From CAWFGW01 sp963849955 (GTDB lineage Bacteria > Bacteroidota > Bacteroidia > Cytophagales > JAAEPT01), in contig CAWKJU010000013.1 in assembly GCA_963849955.1 (NCBI GenBank), positions 1 through 64,000 of the forward strand: a stretch of 64,000 nucleotides of DNA, in the 5' to 3' direction. The first letter of the stretch is position 1, and the number at the start of each line of letters is the position of its first letter. The position numbers and the translations under genes were made by a program. The notes under the pieces were generated by a model, which saw only the letters and a program-made list of their open reading frames with translations, did not search any database and was not told the DNA's origin. This document shows positions 25,864 to 34,547 of the stretch, piece after piece.

Positions 25864-26688
25864 TTAGCCTTGCTCTATCATGTCTGATAATTCACCCGCA
25901 CGTGTTTGTGCTGCCTTCACACCTTTCATAATGCCTTCTCCTACACCATTCTCACGCATCGTATCTAAGGCTGCAATAGTTGTTCCTCCTTTTGAAGTTA
26001 CAGAGTCAATTAAATCCTGGATGGATTTATCACCTTTTTCTTCAATCATGTGAAACGCACCCTTCATGGTATAATTTGCTAAACGCTCAGCAACTTCCAA
26101 TGATAGCCCTTGCTCAACACCTTGCTTGACCATTGATTGAACGTAGTAATAAAAATAAGCAGGACCACTTCCACTAATTGAGGTTACTGTATCAATATCT
26201 TCTTCTTGATCTACTTCAACTAACTGTCCTGTACTTAAAAGAATTTTTCTTACATCATCAAGGCTTTCACTTCGTTTAGCTCCACTCGACACATATATTC
26301 CTGTCACACCTTCATTCAACATACAAGGTGTATTAGGCATTGCTCTAACAATTGCCGTGTTCATTAAGTGTTTTTCAATCACGCGAGCTTTTACACCTGC
26401 CATAATTGAGACCAACACTTGGCTGTTGTGAATAAACTTGCCTGCTTTTGACGACATATCAGCAAAATATTGTGGTTTTACTGCTAAAACAACAATGGTA
26501 GCTTCAGAAAGAGTAGTGTTAAATTCTGTGAACGAATTCGTGAAACCTTCTTTCTTTAATGATTCTACGCGATCCTCGCTTACATCAAACAAAAGAACAT
26601 CTTCCTTCTTTGCAATTCCTTTTTTTATGACTGATTGAACATAAGCATACCCCATGTTCCCTACTCCTATTACTGCTACTTTACTCAT
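25864..26688 (-). CDS. proC: Pyrroline-5-carboxylate reductase
   Basis: The product makes L-proline from pyrroline-5-carboxylate with NAD(P)H, the last step of proline synthesis. It has 274 residues. The nucleotide-binding GVGNMGYAYV is at about 7-16, VLAVKPQYF near 68-76, RAMPNTPCMLNEGVTGIY near 115-132, and the C-terminal dimer signature SISGSGPAYFYYYVQ and DSVTSKGGTTIAAL. It lies eight bases after hemL and directly before dcd in the same operon. Confidence 0.95.
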   Translation of the reverse strand: MSKVAVIGVGNMGYAYVQSVIKKGIAKKEDVLLFDVSEDRVESLKKEGFTNSFTEFNTTLSEATIVVLAVKPQYFADMSSKAGKFIHNSQVLVSIMAGVKARVIEKHLMNTAIVRAMPNTPCMLNEGVTGIYVSSGAKRSESLDDVRKILLSTGQLVEVDQEEDIDTVTSISGSGPAYFYYYVQSMVKQGVEQGLSLEVAERLANYTMKGAFHMIEEKGDKSIQDLIDSVTSKGGTTIAALDTMRENGVGEGIMKGVKAAQTRAGELSDMIEQG

Positions 26689-26696
26689 ATATCACT

Positions 26697-27989
26697 TTAT
26701 TTAAACATTTGAGTTAAGACTTTTCGATTAGCCTCAACGATTTTATTGATTTCTATTTCTTTGATTTCTGTTGAAACGAACAAGGTTTCAAATTGCGATG
26801 GAGGCAAATATACACCTTCATTTAACAAGCCCCTAAAATATTTACCAAAGAGCTCTAAATCACATGCTTTCGCTTCATCAAAGTTAGTCACTTTCGCATC
26901 ATTAAAAAACAACGTGTACATCGACCCCAATCTGTTTGAAGTAAATTTCAAACCTAAATCATCTAGTACTTTTCGAATACCATTGTCTATCAAAGCCGTG
27001 GTTTCCTCTAAGTAGTTATAAATAGACGGGTTATCTCTTAAGTCGGTCAACATCGTAACACCAGCTGCCATAGCTATGGGGTTACCTGACAATGTTCCTG
27101 CTTGATAAACAGGGCCTTGAGGGGATACATAATCCATGATTTCTGCTTTACCGCCATAAGCGCCAACGGGCATTCCACCACCTATAATTTTACCATAAGT
27201 CACTAAATCAGCTGTTACACCATACACCTCTTGAGCACCTCCTAAGGCCAGTCTAAAGCCTGTCATGACTTCATCAAAAATAAGCACAATACCCTCTTGA
27301 TCACATAAGGATCTTAAACCTTCTAAAAAGCCTTCTTTGGGTAAAACACAGCCCATATTACCCGCTACAGGTTCTAAAATGATAGCTGCAATTTGTTTTT
27401 TATTATTTTCTATTAAAACTTTTACCTCTTCTAGATCATTATATTTAGCTGTAAGTGTATCATTCGCAACACCTTGTGTAACACCCGGACTATTGGGTGA
27501 ACCAAAGGTCACTGCTCCACTACCTGCAGCTATTAAAAAAGAATCACCATGGCCATGGTAACAACCTTCAAACTTGATGATTTTATCTCGTCCCGTGTAT
27601 CCTCGCGCAAGTCGAACTGCTGACATAGTGGCTTCGGTTCCCGAGTTCACCATTCGCACTTTTTCGACTGAAGGAATAATTGACGTAATCAACTCTGCTA
27701 TATCAACTTCACGTTTTGATGGCGCACCAAACGACAATGAATAATCACATGCTTGCTTTACTGCTGAAATAATTTTAGGATTTGCATGTCCCGTGATCAT
27801 TGGGCCCCACGAATTAATTAAGTCTACGTAATTATTGCCGTCTTCGTCATACATGTAAGCTCCTTTTGCTTTTGTAATGAATAACGGATTACCACCAACA
27901 GCTTTAAATGCTCTTACTGGACTATTGACCCCTCCGGGTATAACCTTTTTAGCCTGTTCAAACAAGGCTTCACTTTTCTCAGTTTTCAT
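26697..27989 (-). CDS. hemL: Glutamate-1-semialdehyde 2,1-aminomutase
   Basis: The product converts glutamate-1-semialdehyde to 5-aminolevulinate with pyridoxal phosphate, so this organism makes haem by the C5 route. I use the ATG at 27989 (MKTEKSEALFEQA, 430 residues), which matches the usual length and starts four bases after the previous stop; the upstream start at 28016 would overlap that gene. Motifs are VNSGTEATMSAVRLARG, GCYHGHGDSFL, the cofactor strand LIFDEVMTGFR and the PLP Lys in VTYGKIIGGGMPVGAYGG. Confidence 0.95.
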   Translation of the reverse strand: MKTEKSEALFEQAKKVIPGGVNSPVRAFKAVGGNPLFITKAKGAYMYDEDGNNYVDLINSWGPMITGHANPKIISAVKQACDYSLSFGAPSKREVDIAELITSIIPSVEKVRMVNSGTEATMSAVRLARGYTGRDKIIKFEGCYHGHGDSFLIAAGSGAVTFGSPNSPGVTQGVANDTLTAKYNDLEEVKVLIENNKKQIAAIILEPVAGNMGCVLPKEGFLEGLRSLCDQEGIVLIFDEVMTGFRLALGGAQEVYGVTADLVTYGKIIGGGMPVGAYGGKAEIMDYVSPQGPVYQAGTLSGNPIAMAAGVTMLTDLRDNPSIYNYLEETTALIDNGIRKVLDDLGLKFTSNRLGSMYTLFFNDAKVTNFDEAKACDLELFGKYFRGLLNEGVYLPPSQFETLFVSTEIKEIEINKIVEANRKVLTQMFK

Positions 27990-27993
27990 GATT

Positions 27994-29754
27994 TTATTGG
28001 TGATTTTCCCAAACAAGTTTGTATTCCTTGTTGAGCTTTAAAATTGGTACTATAGCATTACTATATCCGTTAGAATAGTTCACACCCGTAAAGTTGTACC
28101 CTTTTACATACCCTTCTTTGGCCATCTCGGAAATAAAAGCATTTCCATATTTAGATAACCACTTTCCATAGATCAACATGAGGTCATACCCCACAGCTGC
28201 ATAGTCATTTGATGGGCGAATACCCAGCACTTCCCCTATTTGCTTTCGAAACAATAATGGTTCTTTTCTGCTGTAATCAATATAGTCTGTGTTATAAAAA
28301 TGAACATCCCTTCTAATAAATTGCTTGAATTGTATGATATGAATATCCAGCCACTCTACAGGAGCTATTATTGGAATATAAATTTTGTCTCCTTTATAAT
28401 CTTCGTCTGATTCAATAGAAGCAATCTTTCCCTCTAAAGCACTCATAAAAGAAGTAGCAAATAAATCTTCTTTATTGAATACAGCCACATGACTTAAAGA
28501 GTCAAAATTAAATTTTCTCACAATTTTATCAATCTCAGCTGTATTTTGTCTCATGATGGATTTGTAAGCAACAATTTTCTTACCTGATAACTCCATCTGT
28601 TTTTTGTAAGAATCAGCTATTAAAGAATCGCGTAAATTGGAGTTATAAAAAATAGCTACCCATCTCCTTTTAGGTAAACTATCTGTTGCAAACTTTGCAA
28701 GTTCTACACCCACTTCATCGTAAGCTGGTTTAAATAATTTAGCGTATTCTGTTATTAAAGAAGGATCACCATTCAAAGGATTAACGTAATGAATTTGATT
28801 TAATTCAGCAAATCGAGAAACTAGTTTACCCGTTTCTGATACCGATGCACCAATGATTAAATCCATTTGACGCAACTCTGGTAGTTGTAGTACTTCATCT
28901 ACTTTTGTAGAGTCTTTGCCTGTATCGTATGCATACACTTTAAACTTCGAAGTTGTTTCTTTTTCTAACTTTTTAGCAGCTAACTTAATCCCTTCCAACA
29001 TCTCCAGTTCTTTACCTGATTTGCGCCAATTAGGTGTACCTTCTAACTCAAAAGGAAGTAATACTGCAATGTTATAAATAGGTTTTTTTACCGATTTACG
29101 TTGAAGCACATTCGCATATTGCTTGGGATTTAACTCATAATCTTGAATCAAATATTGTAGCAGGTTACGATGATAAATAGTATTGGCTGAGGTCTTTAAT
29201 CGATCTGCAAGTGCTTTTGCCAAGGTAAAATTTTCTGGAAACAACGTCTGCTGTTGAATAATCAATTCCAAATCAGGATTGGTTAGGACTACTTTCCTAA
29301 TCAACTTGACGACATCTTCTTGAATGTCTTTTTCAAAAATAATTTCAGACAACAACTCAAATGCCCGGTGATAATTTTTTTCTGAAAGAGCTATGTGCGC
29401 TAAAAGATATTTAATTTCATATGACTGTTTCCAATCTGGAAATTCGTTTATTGACTTTACTAAAATAAATTTGGCATCTAATAATTTATCAATTTTAAAT
29501 GCCGCATAACCACAATAATAATGAGATTGTTCTTGAAAATCGTTGTTCTTGTGGGCTTGGGTTAATAACCTAAACCCTTCGTAAGCATGAGCAAAATCAC
29601 CGGATTTAAACAAATCGAGTGACTCCGCATATTTACGCTGAAAGTCTCCCTTCGATTGTGAAAATCCCACTACCGAAAGAAGACTTAATATGACTACAAC
29701 TAATATTTTTTTATTCCCACTCAATGGTTGCTGGCGGTTTAGAGCTGATGTCAT
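27994..29754 (-). CDS. TPR-like plus periplasmic-binding-type (PBP1) exported protein
   Basis: An N-terminal signal peptide (ILVVVILSLLSVVGFSQ) shows export. Residues about 35-205 are helical TPR-like repeats. From about 215 to the end comes a type 1 periplasmic-binding fold (YNIAVLLPFELEG, MDLIIGASVSETGKLVSRFA, VAIFYNSNLRDSLIADSYKK), the fold of LppC/LpoA-like and Leu/Ile/Val-binding proteins. Similar Bacteroidota proteins often carry LysM domains, absent here. A cell-wall enzyme cofactor role like LpoA is possible but unproven. The ATG at 29754 overlaps guaA by 44 bases; a TTG at 29724, right before the signal peptide, would overlap by only 14 and is a good alternative. Confidence 0.8.
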   Translation of the reverse strand: MTSALNRQQPLSGNKKILVVVILSLLSVVGFSQSKGDFQRKYAESLDLFKSGDFAHAYEGFRLLTQAHKNNDFQEQSHYYCGYAAFKIDKLLDAKFILVKSINEFPDWKQSYEIKYLLAHIALSEKNYHRAFELLSEIIFEKDIQEDVVKLIRKVVLTNPDLELIIQQQTLFPENFTLAKALADRLKTSANTIYHRNLLQYLIQDYELNPKQYANVLQRKSVKKPIYNIAVLLPFELEGTPNWRKSGKELEMLEGIKLAAKKLEKETTSKFKVYAYDTGKDSTKVDEVLQLPELRQMDLIIGASVSETGKLVSRFAELNQIHYVNPLNGDPSLITEYAKLFKPAYDEVGVELAKFATDSLPKRRWVAIFYNSNLRDSLIADSYKKQMELSGKKIVAYKSIMRQNTAEIDKIVRKFNFDSLSHVAVFNKEDLFATSFMSALEGKIASIESDEDYKGDKIYIPIIAPVEWLDIHIIQFKQFIRRDVHFYNTDYIDYSRKEPLLFRKQIGEVLGIRPSNDYAAVGYDLMLIYGKWLSKYGNAFISEMAKEGYVKGYNFTGVNYSNGYSNAIVPILKLNKEYKLVWENHQ

Positions 29755-31240
29755 AAACAACTCTGTTTACTCCTTTCACTCGGTTAATAATTTGATTTGA
29801 TATTTCAGCTAGAAAGTCATACGGCAAACGCGACCAATCGGCTGTCATTCCGTCTGTACTAGTCACCGCTCGTAAAGCGACTACATTTTCATATGTTCTT
29901 TCGTCTCCCATAACTCCAACCGACTGCACAGGCAACAACATGACACCTGCCTGCCACACTTCATTATAGAGACCTTTGTCTTTTAGCCCATTAATGAAGA
30001 TATGATCGACCTCTTGCAAGATACGTACCTTTTCTTCCGTGATATCACTCAATATACGAATAGCCAATCCTGGACCTGGGAATGGATGTCTTCCTAAAAT
30101 AGTGGATTCCAAACCTAATGCAGCGCCAACCTCTCTTACTTCGTCTTTAAATAACGCTTTTAATGGCTCTACTATTTTAAGCTTCATGTAATCGGGTAAT
30201 CCACCAACGTTATGGTGTGATTTAATCGTCACGGAAGGCCCTCCTACAGATACTGATTCTATAATATCGGGATAAATTGTTCCTTGCGCTAACCATTTCA
30301 CATCTTTAATCGCATGAGACTCTTCATCAAACACATCTATAAAGACCTTACCTATCGCTTTTCGTTTCTCTTCCGGGTCTCTCAAACCTTTTAGCGCATC
30401 GTAAAATTTATTTTCTGCACTAACTCCTTTCACATTTAACCCCATATGTCGATAGGACTCTAACACATCTTGAAATTCGTTTTTTCGGAGTAATCCATTA
30501 TCAACAAATATACAGTAGAGGTTTTTACCAATTGCCTGATGAATAAGCATGGCCGCTACAGAAGAATCTACTCCTCCTGATAACCCGAGCACCACCTTAT
30601 CATCACCCAGTTGTGCTTTTAATTGTGCGACTGCCTCATCAACAAAATGTTCCGGGGTCCAATCTTGCGAACAACCACACACATCTACCAGAAAGTTTTT
30701 GATGACAGCTTTCCCATCTGTAGAATGGTATACTTCCGGATGAAACTGAAGACCGTAAATTTCTTTGTTTTTAAATTTGTATGCCGCAACTTTTACTGAT
30801 TCAGTACTGGCAATTAGATCTAACTCATCAGTAAGTTCTTGAATAGTATCTCCATGCGACATCCACACTTGAGAATTCAAAGGCATATTAATGAGTAGAT
30901 CATTATCCTTTTTAACATATGTCAATAAGGCACGACCGTACTCTCTTGTGCTTGAAGGCTTTACTTCCACACCTACCTTATGCGCCATCAATTGCGCACC
31001 AAAGCAAATACCCAAAATCGGAAACTTTCCTTCAAATTGAGTAATATCTATATCGGGAGCACCAGCATCGCGAACAGAACAAGGACTTCCTGATAAAATC
31101 AGCCCTTTTACGGATTCGTCAATTTCGGGAACTTTGTTGTATGGATGAATTTCACAATACACATTTTGCTCACGTACTCTTCTGGCTATCAATTGAGTAT
31201 ACTGTGACCCAAAATCTAAAATCAAAACCTTCTCATTCAT
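29711..31240 (-). CDS. guaA: GMP synthase (glutamine-hydrolysing)
   Basis: The product converts XMP to GMP with ATP and glutamine. It has 509 residues. The glutamine amidotransferase domain (1 to about 190) has the nucleophile Cys in GICFGAQL and the His-Glu of LQFHPEVYHS. The ATP-pyrophosphatase domain has LGLSGGVDSSVAAML (about 216-230). The C-terminal dimer domain ends with the family's SSKPPATIEWE. It is the first gene of the operon to dcd. The box TACTTTTG sits five bases before the ATG on the minus strand, which implies a leaderless or nearly leaderless transcript. Confidence 0.97.
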   Translation of the reverse strand: MNEKVLILDFGSQYTQLIARRVREQNVYCEIHPYNKVPEIDESVKGLILSGSPCSVRDAGAPDIDITQFEGKFPILGICFGAQLMAHKVGVEVKPSSTREYGRALLTYVKKDNDLLINMPLNSQVWMSHGDTIQELTDELDLIASTESVKVAAYKFKNKEIYGLQFHPEVYHSTDGKAVIKNFLVDVCGCSQDWTPEHFVDEAVAQLKAQLGDDKVVLGLSGGVDSSVAAMLIHQAIGKNLYCIFVDNGLLRKNEFQDVLESYRHMGLNVKGVSAENKFYDALKGLRDPEEKRKAIGKVFIDVFDEESHAIKDVKWLAQGTIYPDIIESVSVGGPSVTIKSHHNVGGLPDYMKLKIVEPLKALFKDEVREVGAALGLESTILGRHPFPGPGLAIRILSDITEEKVRILQEVDHIFINGLKDKGLYNEVWQAGVMLLPVQSVGVMGDERTYENVVALRAVTSTDGMTADWSRLPYDFLAEISNQIINRVKGVNRVVYDISSKPPATIEWE

Positions 31241-31245
31241 GTCGG

Positions 31246-31253
31246 CAAAAGTA
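31246..31253 (-). promoter_or_regulatory. -7 box of guaA
   Basis: The minus strand reads TACTTTTG, a full match to TAnnTTTG, then GCCGAC with the ATG at 31240. No TTTG lies at the expected distance upstream, so only the -7 element is clear. Confidence 0.5.
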
Positions 31254-31356
31254 ATAGATGAGGATAAGTTTTACTAGTTAGGGCTATGATTGTTTTCCAC
31301 TTAAAAGGTCCACAACTACTTTTTTAAATTTTTACTGGTAGAAATACATTTTTTTC

Positions 31357-31364
31357 TATCTTTG
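31357..31364 (+). promoter_or_regulatory. -7 box of the SRP RNA gene
   Basis: TATCTTTG matches TAnnTTTG fully and ends five bases before the first base of the RNA stem, the spacing expected for the start point. A CTGG at 31335-31338 is at best a weak -33 element. Confidence 0.65.
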
Positions 31365-31368
31365 CAGC

Positions 31369-31458
31369 GGCAAGTCGGTACGACCAGCTCCTGCTGAATC
31401 CCCCAGGTCGTGATTGAAGCAAGGGTAAGTGGTTGAGCGGTGCGATATTCGATTTGCC
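31369..31458 (+). ncRNA. ffs: Signal recognition particle RNA, small bacterial type
   Basis: The 5' GGCAAGTCG (31369-31377) pairs with CGATTTGCC (31450-31458), with one G-U, closing a long hairpin. Near the tip CCCCAGGTC is followed by GAAGCAAGGG, the conserved Ffh-binding domain with its asymmetric loop and tetraloop region. A T run (31459-31464) follows as terminator, and a TAnnTTTG box precedes it. The RNA forms the SRP with Ffh and targets membrane proteins to FtsY and SecYEG. Size (about 90 nt) and form match the Bacteroidota version. Confidence 0.9.
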
Positions 31459-31506
31459 TTTTTTATTTTACATTCCTCCAAATTAAACTTATAACAACAC
31501 CTTCAC

Positions 31507-32163
31507 ATGAAATTCTTTATTGATACTGCCAACTTAAATGAAATAAAAGAAGCTCAAGCATTGGGTATTCTTGATGGAGTAACAACCAACCCCTCATTGA
31601 TGGCAAAAGAAGGTATTGCTGGTGAAAAAAATATCATTGATCACTATAAAGCAATTTGTGCTATCGTAGATGGTGATGTTAGTGCAGAAGTAATTGCAAC
31701 GGAGTATGAGGAAATGATTAAAGAAGGTGAAGCCTTAGCTAAACTTGATGATAAGATAGTCGTTAAAATTCCAATGATTAAAGATGGTATTAAAGCCATT
31801 GCTTATTTTTCAAAAAAAGGAATTAAAACTAATTGTACTTTGATTTTCAGTGCTGGTCAAGCGTTGTTAGCCGCAAAAGCTGGTGCAACTTATGTTTCTC
31901 CATTTATTGGTCGAATCGATGACACGGGTCATGATGGAATGCGGTTAATCGAAGATATCGTTACCATTTATGACAACTACGGTTTTGAAACGGAAATATT
32001 AGCTGCCTCTGTACGACATACCAGACACTTGCTAGATTGCGCAGAGTTAGGAGCCGATGTAGCTACTTGTCCATTAAGTGCAATTTTAGGTTTATTTCAC
32101 CACCCACTAACTGATAGCGGGCTAGCTAAGTTTTTAGCTGATCATAAAAAAGTTAACGGGTAA
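31507..32163 (+). CDS. fsa: Transaldolase-like fructose-6-phosphate aldolase
   Basis: The 218-residue protein is a small class I aldolase of the TalC/FSA subfamily. The N-terminal MKFFIDTANLNEIKEA, TTNPSLMAKEG (26-36) and the Schiff-base Lys87 in KIVVKIPM are all present, as is the late AASVRHTRHLLDCAELGADV. Members of this size act either as transaldolase in the pentose phosphate pathway or as fructose-6-phosphate aldolase; in bacteria lacking a large transaldolase the first role is likely. The sequence alone does not decide. It is a single gene between the SRP RNA and ftsE. Confidence 0.9.
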   Translation: MKFFIDTANLNEIKEAQALGILDGVTTNPSLMAKEGIAGEKNIIDHYKAICAIVDGDVSAEVIATEYEEMIKEGEALAKLDDKIVVKIPMIKDGIKAIAYFSKKGIKTNCTLIFSAGQALLAAKAGATYVSPFIGRIDDTGHDGMRLIEDIVTIYDNYGFETEILAASVRHTRHLLDCAELGADVATCPLSAILGLFHHPLTDSGLAKFLADHKKVNG

Positions 32164-32218
32164 ACAATTTATGAAGCGTTAATACGTTAACCTAAGAGAT
32201 TTCACCAATCAACAACCT

Positions 32219-32920
32219 ATGTCTTTTTCAGACGAACCAATTATAAAAGTAGAGAATACCGATATTTATCAAGAAGATGATATCGTATTGGAAGACATCT
32301 CTTTTTCCATTTATAAAGGTGAGTTTGTATATATGCTAGGCCGAACTGGGTCAGGCAAAAGTTCCTTACTCAAAACACTCTATGCAGATTTATTTTTAAA
32401 TAATGGATCAGTAGAAGTTGCAGGTTATCAGATTAAAGGAATTGCCCGCAAAAACATCCCCTTACTCAGAAGAAAATTAGGTATTGTTTTTCAAGATTTT
32501 GAGCTATTTACAGACCGGTCGGTTACAGAAAACCTTGAATTTGTATTAAAGGCAACGGGCTGGACCAACTCAACTAAAATGAAACAACGTATCGTTGAAG
32601 TATTAATGCGAGTGGGTTTGGATGGTGTTGGTAGTAAGATGCCACATCAATTATCTGGCGGGGAACAACAACGAATAGTTATTGCACGAGCGTTATTAAA
32701 TGAACCCTTGTTATTAATTGCTGATGAGCCTACTGGAAATCTTGATCCTGAAGTGGCGGAAAACATACTCAACTTGTTTATCGATATTAACAAAAGTGGT
32801 ACCTCTATCGTAATGGCTACACATAACCACGGATTCTTAACGAAATACCCCGCAAGAACATTGGTTTGTAAAGACAAAAAATTGACAGATACAGCAAAAG
32901 GCGTAATAAGTGAAGAATAA
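32219..32920 (+). CDS. ftsE: FtsE-type ABC transporter ATPase
   Basis: The 233-residue ATPase has Walker A GRTGSGKSS (about 41-49), signature LSGGEQQR, Walker B LLIADEPTG and the switch His in ATHNH. The order and size fit FtsE, which with the membrane protein FtsX controls peptidoglycan hydrolases at the division site. FtsX is not adjacent, as is usual in this phylum. The last 11 bases overlap the start of a glycosyltransferase gene, so the two are cotranscribed. Confidence 0.88.
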   Translation: MSFSDEPIIKVENTDIYQEDDIVLEDISFSIYKGEFVYMLGRTGSGKSSLLKTLYADLFLNNGSVEVAGYQIKGIARKNIPLLRRKLGIVFQDFELFTDRSVTENLEFVLKATGWTNSTKMKQRIVEVLMRVGLDGVGSKMPHQLSGGEQQRIVIARALLNEPLLLIADEPTGNLDPEVAENILNLFIDINKSGTSIVMATHNHGFLTKYPARTLVCKDKKLTDTAKGVISEE

Positions 32921-33818
32921 GGGACTTTCTATCATAATACCTATTTACAATTTTCTAGTTTATGAACTAGTCCATTCTCTTGTTACTCAGGCTAAAGCAT
33001 TAGATATTCCTTTCGAAGTGAGAGTGTATGACGATTGTTCATTAAAGTCATTTCATGCTAAAAATAGTCAAATCTCACACTTAAAAAATGTTATTTACCG
33101 CCAACTCGATCAAAACTTAGGGCGGTCAAAAATCAGAAACAAACTCGCGGAAGATGCGAAATATGAAAACTTACTTTTTATCGATGGGGATTCAAAAATT
33201 GTTTCTAAAGACTACTTAAAAAAATATGTCATAAAAGCCTTTTCAAATGAGGTAATTATTGGCGGCACCAGTTACCATGAAAAACCACTCAATCCAGAAT
33301 TCGCATTGAGGTGGAAATATGGAAAAAACAGGGAACAAATGAGTGCTTTTGAAAGGAACAGTCAACCTTATGTTAATTTCACCATTAACAATCTTTTTAT
33401 CAAAAGAGATTTATTTTTAAGCATTAAACTTGATGAATCCATCATTACCTATGGTCATGAAGACACGAAGTTTGGATATGTATTAAAAGAGAAAAAAATT
33501 CCTTTACTACATATAGATAACAGCGTAGAACATATTGGCTTAGAACCTAACGAAACATTTCTCAACAAGACTAAAGAAAGTGTCAAGAACCTGTACTCAC
33601 TGAGTTTTCAAAATATAGGTATTGACTCTAAGTTATATAACTATTTCTCCTTTTTGAACAAATACGCTCTGTGTAGCAGCTTTAAATGGGCTTATAGTTT
33701 AATGAAATCTCGAATCGAGAAAAACTTAAAATCTACCAACCCAACACTGCTGTATTTTGATCTTTACAAACTGAATCTTTTATTAGATGAACACAAAAAT
33801 CGTCTACAATTAAAGTGA
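32910..33818 (+). CDS. Family 2 glycosyltransferase
   Basis: The protein has 302 residues. A GT-A fold is shown by LSIIIPIYNF at the N-terminus, VYDDCS (about 38-43), and the metal-binding DGD in LLFIDGDSKI (about 92). The later TYGHEDTKFGYVL block (about 179-191) holds the acidic pair typical of GT2 enzymes such as chondroitin-synthase-like and galactosyltransferase-type members. It has no membrane segment. The start is GTG inside the end of ftsE. The acceptor and sugar are unknown; the coupling with ftsE suggests a cell-surface or envelope polysaccharide. Confidence 0.85.
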   Translation: MKNKGLSIIIPIYNFLVYELVHSLVTQAKALDIPFEVRVYDDCSLKSFHAKNSQISHLKNVIYRQLDQNLGRSKIRNKLAEDAKYENLLFIDGDSKIVSKDYLKKYVIKAFSNEVIIGGTSYHEKPLNPEFALRWKYGKNREQMSAFERNSQPYVNFTINNLFIKRDLFLSIKLDESIITYGHEDTKFGYVLKEKKIPLLHIDNSVEHIGLEPNETFLNKTKESVKNLYSLSFQNIGIDSKLYNYFSFLNKYALCSSFKWAYSLMKSRIEKNLKSTNPTLLYFDLYKLNLLLDEHKNRLQLK

Positions 33819-34547
33819 TTCGTTTAAATCAGTAAGTGCTTTTAAAAAGTCTTCTCTGACCTGTTGTGCATACGGATTTTCTTTTTCAATCGTATAAAAC
33901 AAATCCAACGAATCTTTTCCCAACGTTTGTTTAATTTCTAACAGAAACTGATAAGCTTTCGTCTTCTGTTCAACATCAGGAATATCCATGGCATTTACAG
34001 CCCTACCAATAAAATGGGTTAATGCTTGTACATAGGCCATCTGCTGATCGTGTACCTCAGGAGTTCTTATTAAAACATTTAACTTCAACTTATCTTCAAA
34101 AAAATGAACTAGCTTTAAATCGATATCTCTTTGAGAAGGACATATAACCATATTTAATCCTTCAATTCCGTTTTTACCACTCATAGGACCAAATAAAGGG
34201 TGCGTTCCAATAATTTGAACATGATCAGGTAATATTCTTTCCATCATTTCTAATGGACGAACTTTTACAGAAGAAACATCTACTACCCAAGTACCTGGCG
34301 TTAAATTAGGAGCCATTTCCACAAGAAGGTTTTCTAAAAACTGAACAGGTACACAAGGAATCACTATTTCTGCATTACACGCTTCAGCAATAGAAACTTG
34401 TTTTACTCCAAGTGAATTTGCTTCTTCAGGGCGAGGTGATCGGTTCCAAACTACTACTTCAAAATGCTGAACAAGGTGTTTCACCATAAACTGCCCAAAA
34501 CTTCCAAACCCCAATAAGCCAAGCTTCTTCATCTCTTTTTTCATCAA
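33810..34547 (-). CDS. tyrA: Prephenate/arogenate dehydrogenase-like protein
   Basis: The 245-residue protein has the nucleotide motif LGLLGFGSFGQFMVKH at its start, the substrate-binding THPLFGPMSG near residue 117 and the late AYVQALTHFIGRA. These are typical of the TyrA group; the compact form with HPLFGP resembles plant-type arogenate dehydrogenases. It would make 4-hydroxyphenylpyruvate or tyrosine with NAD(P). Its start overlaps the FAD monooxygenase stop by four bases; an ATG at 34532 (MKKLGLL) would also fit. It overlaps the convergent glycosyltransferase by nine bases. No other aromatic-synthesis gene is nearby, so a related dehydrogenase function remains possible. Confidence 0.8.
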   Translation of the reverse strand: MMKKEMKKLGLLGFGSFGQFMVKHLVQHFEVVVWNRSPRPEEANSLGVKQVSIAEACNAEIVIPCVPVQFLENLLVEMAPNLTPGTWVVDVSSVKVRPLEMMERILPDHVQIIGTHPLFGPMSGKNGIEGLNMVICPSQRDIDLKLVHFFEDKLKLNVLIRTPEVHDQQMAYVQALTHFIGRAVNAMDIPDVEQKTKAYQFLLEIKQTLGKDSLDLFYTIEKENPYAQQVREDFLKALTDLNESL

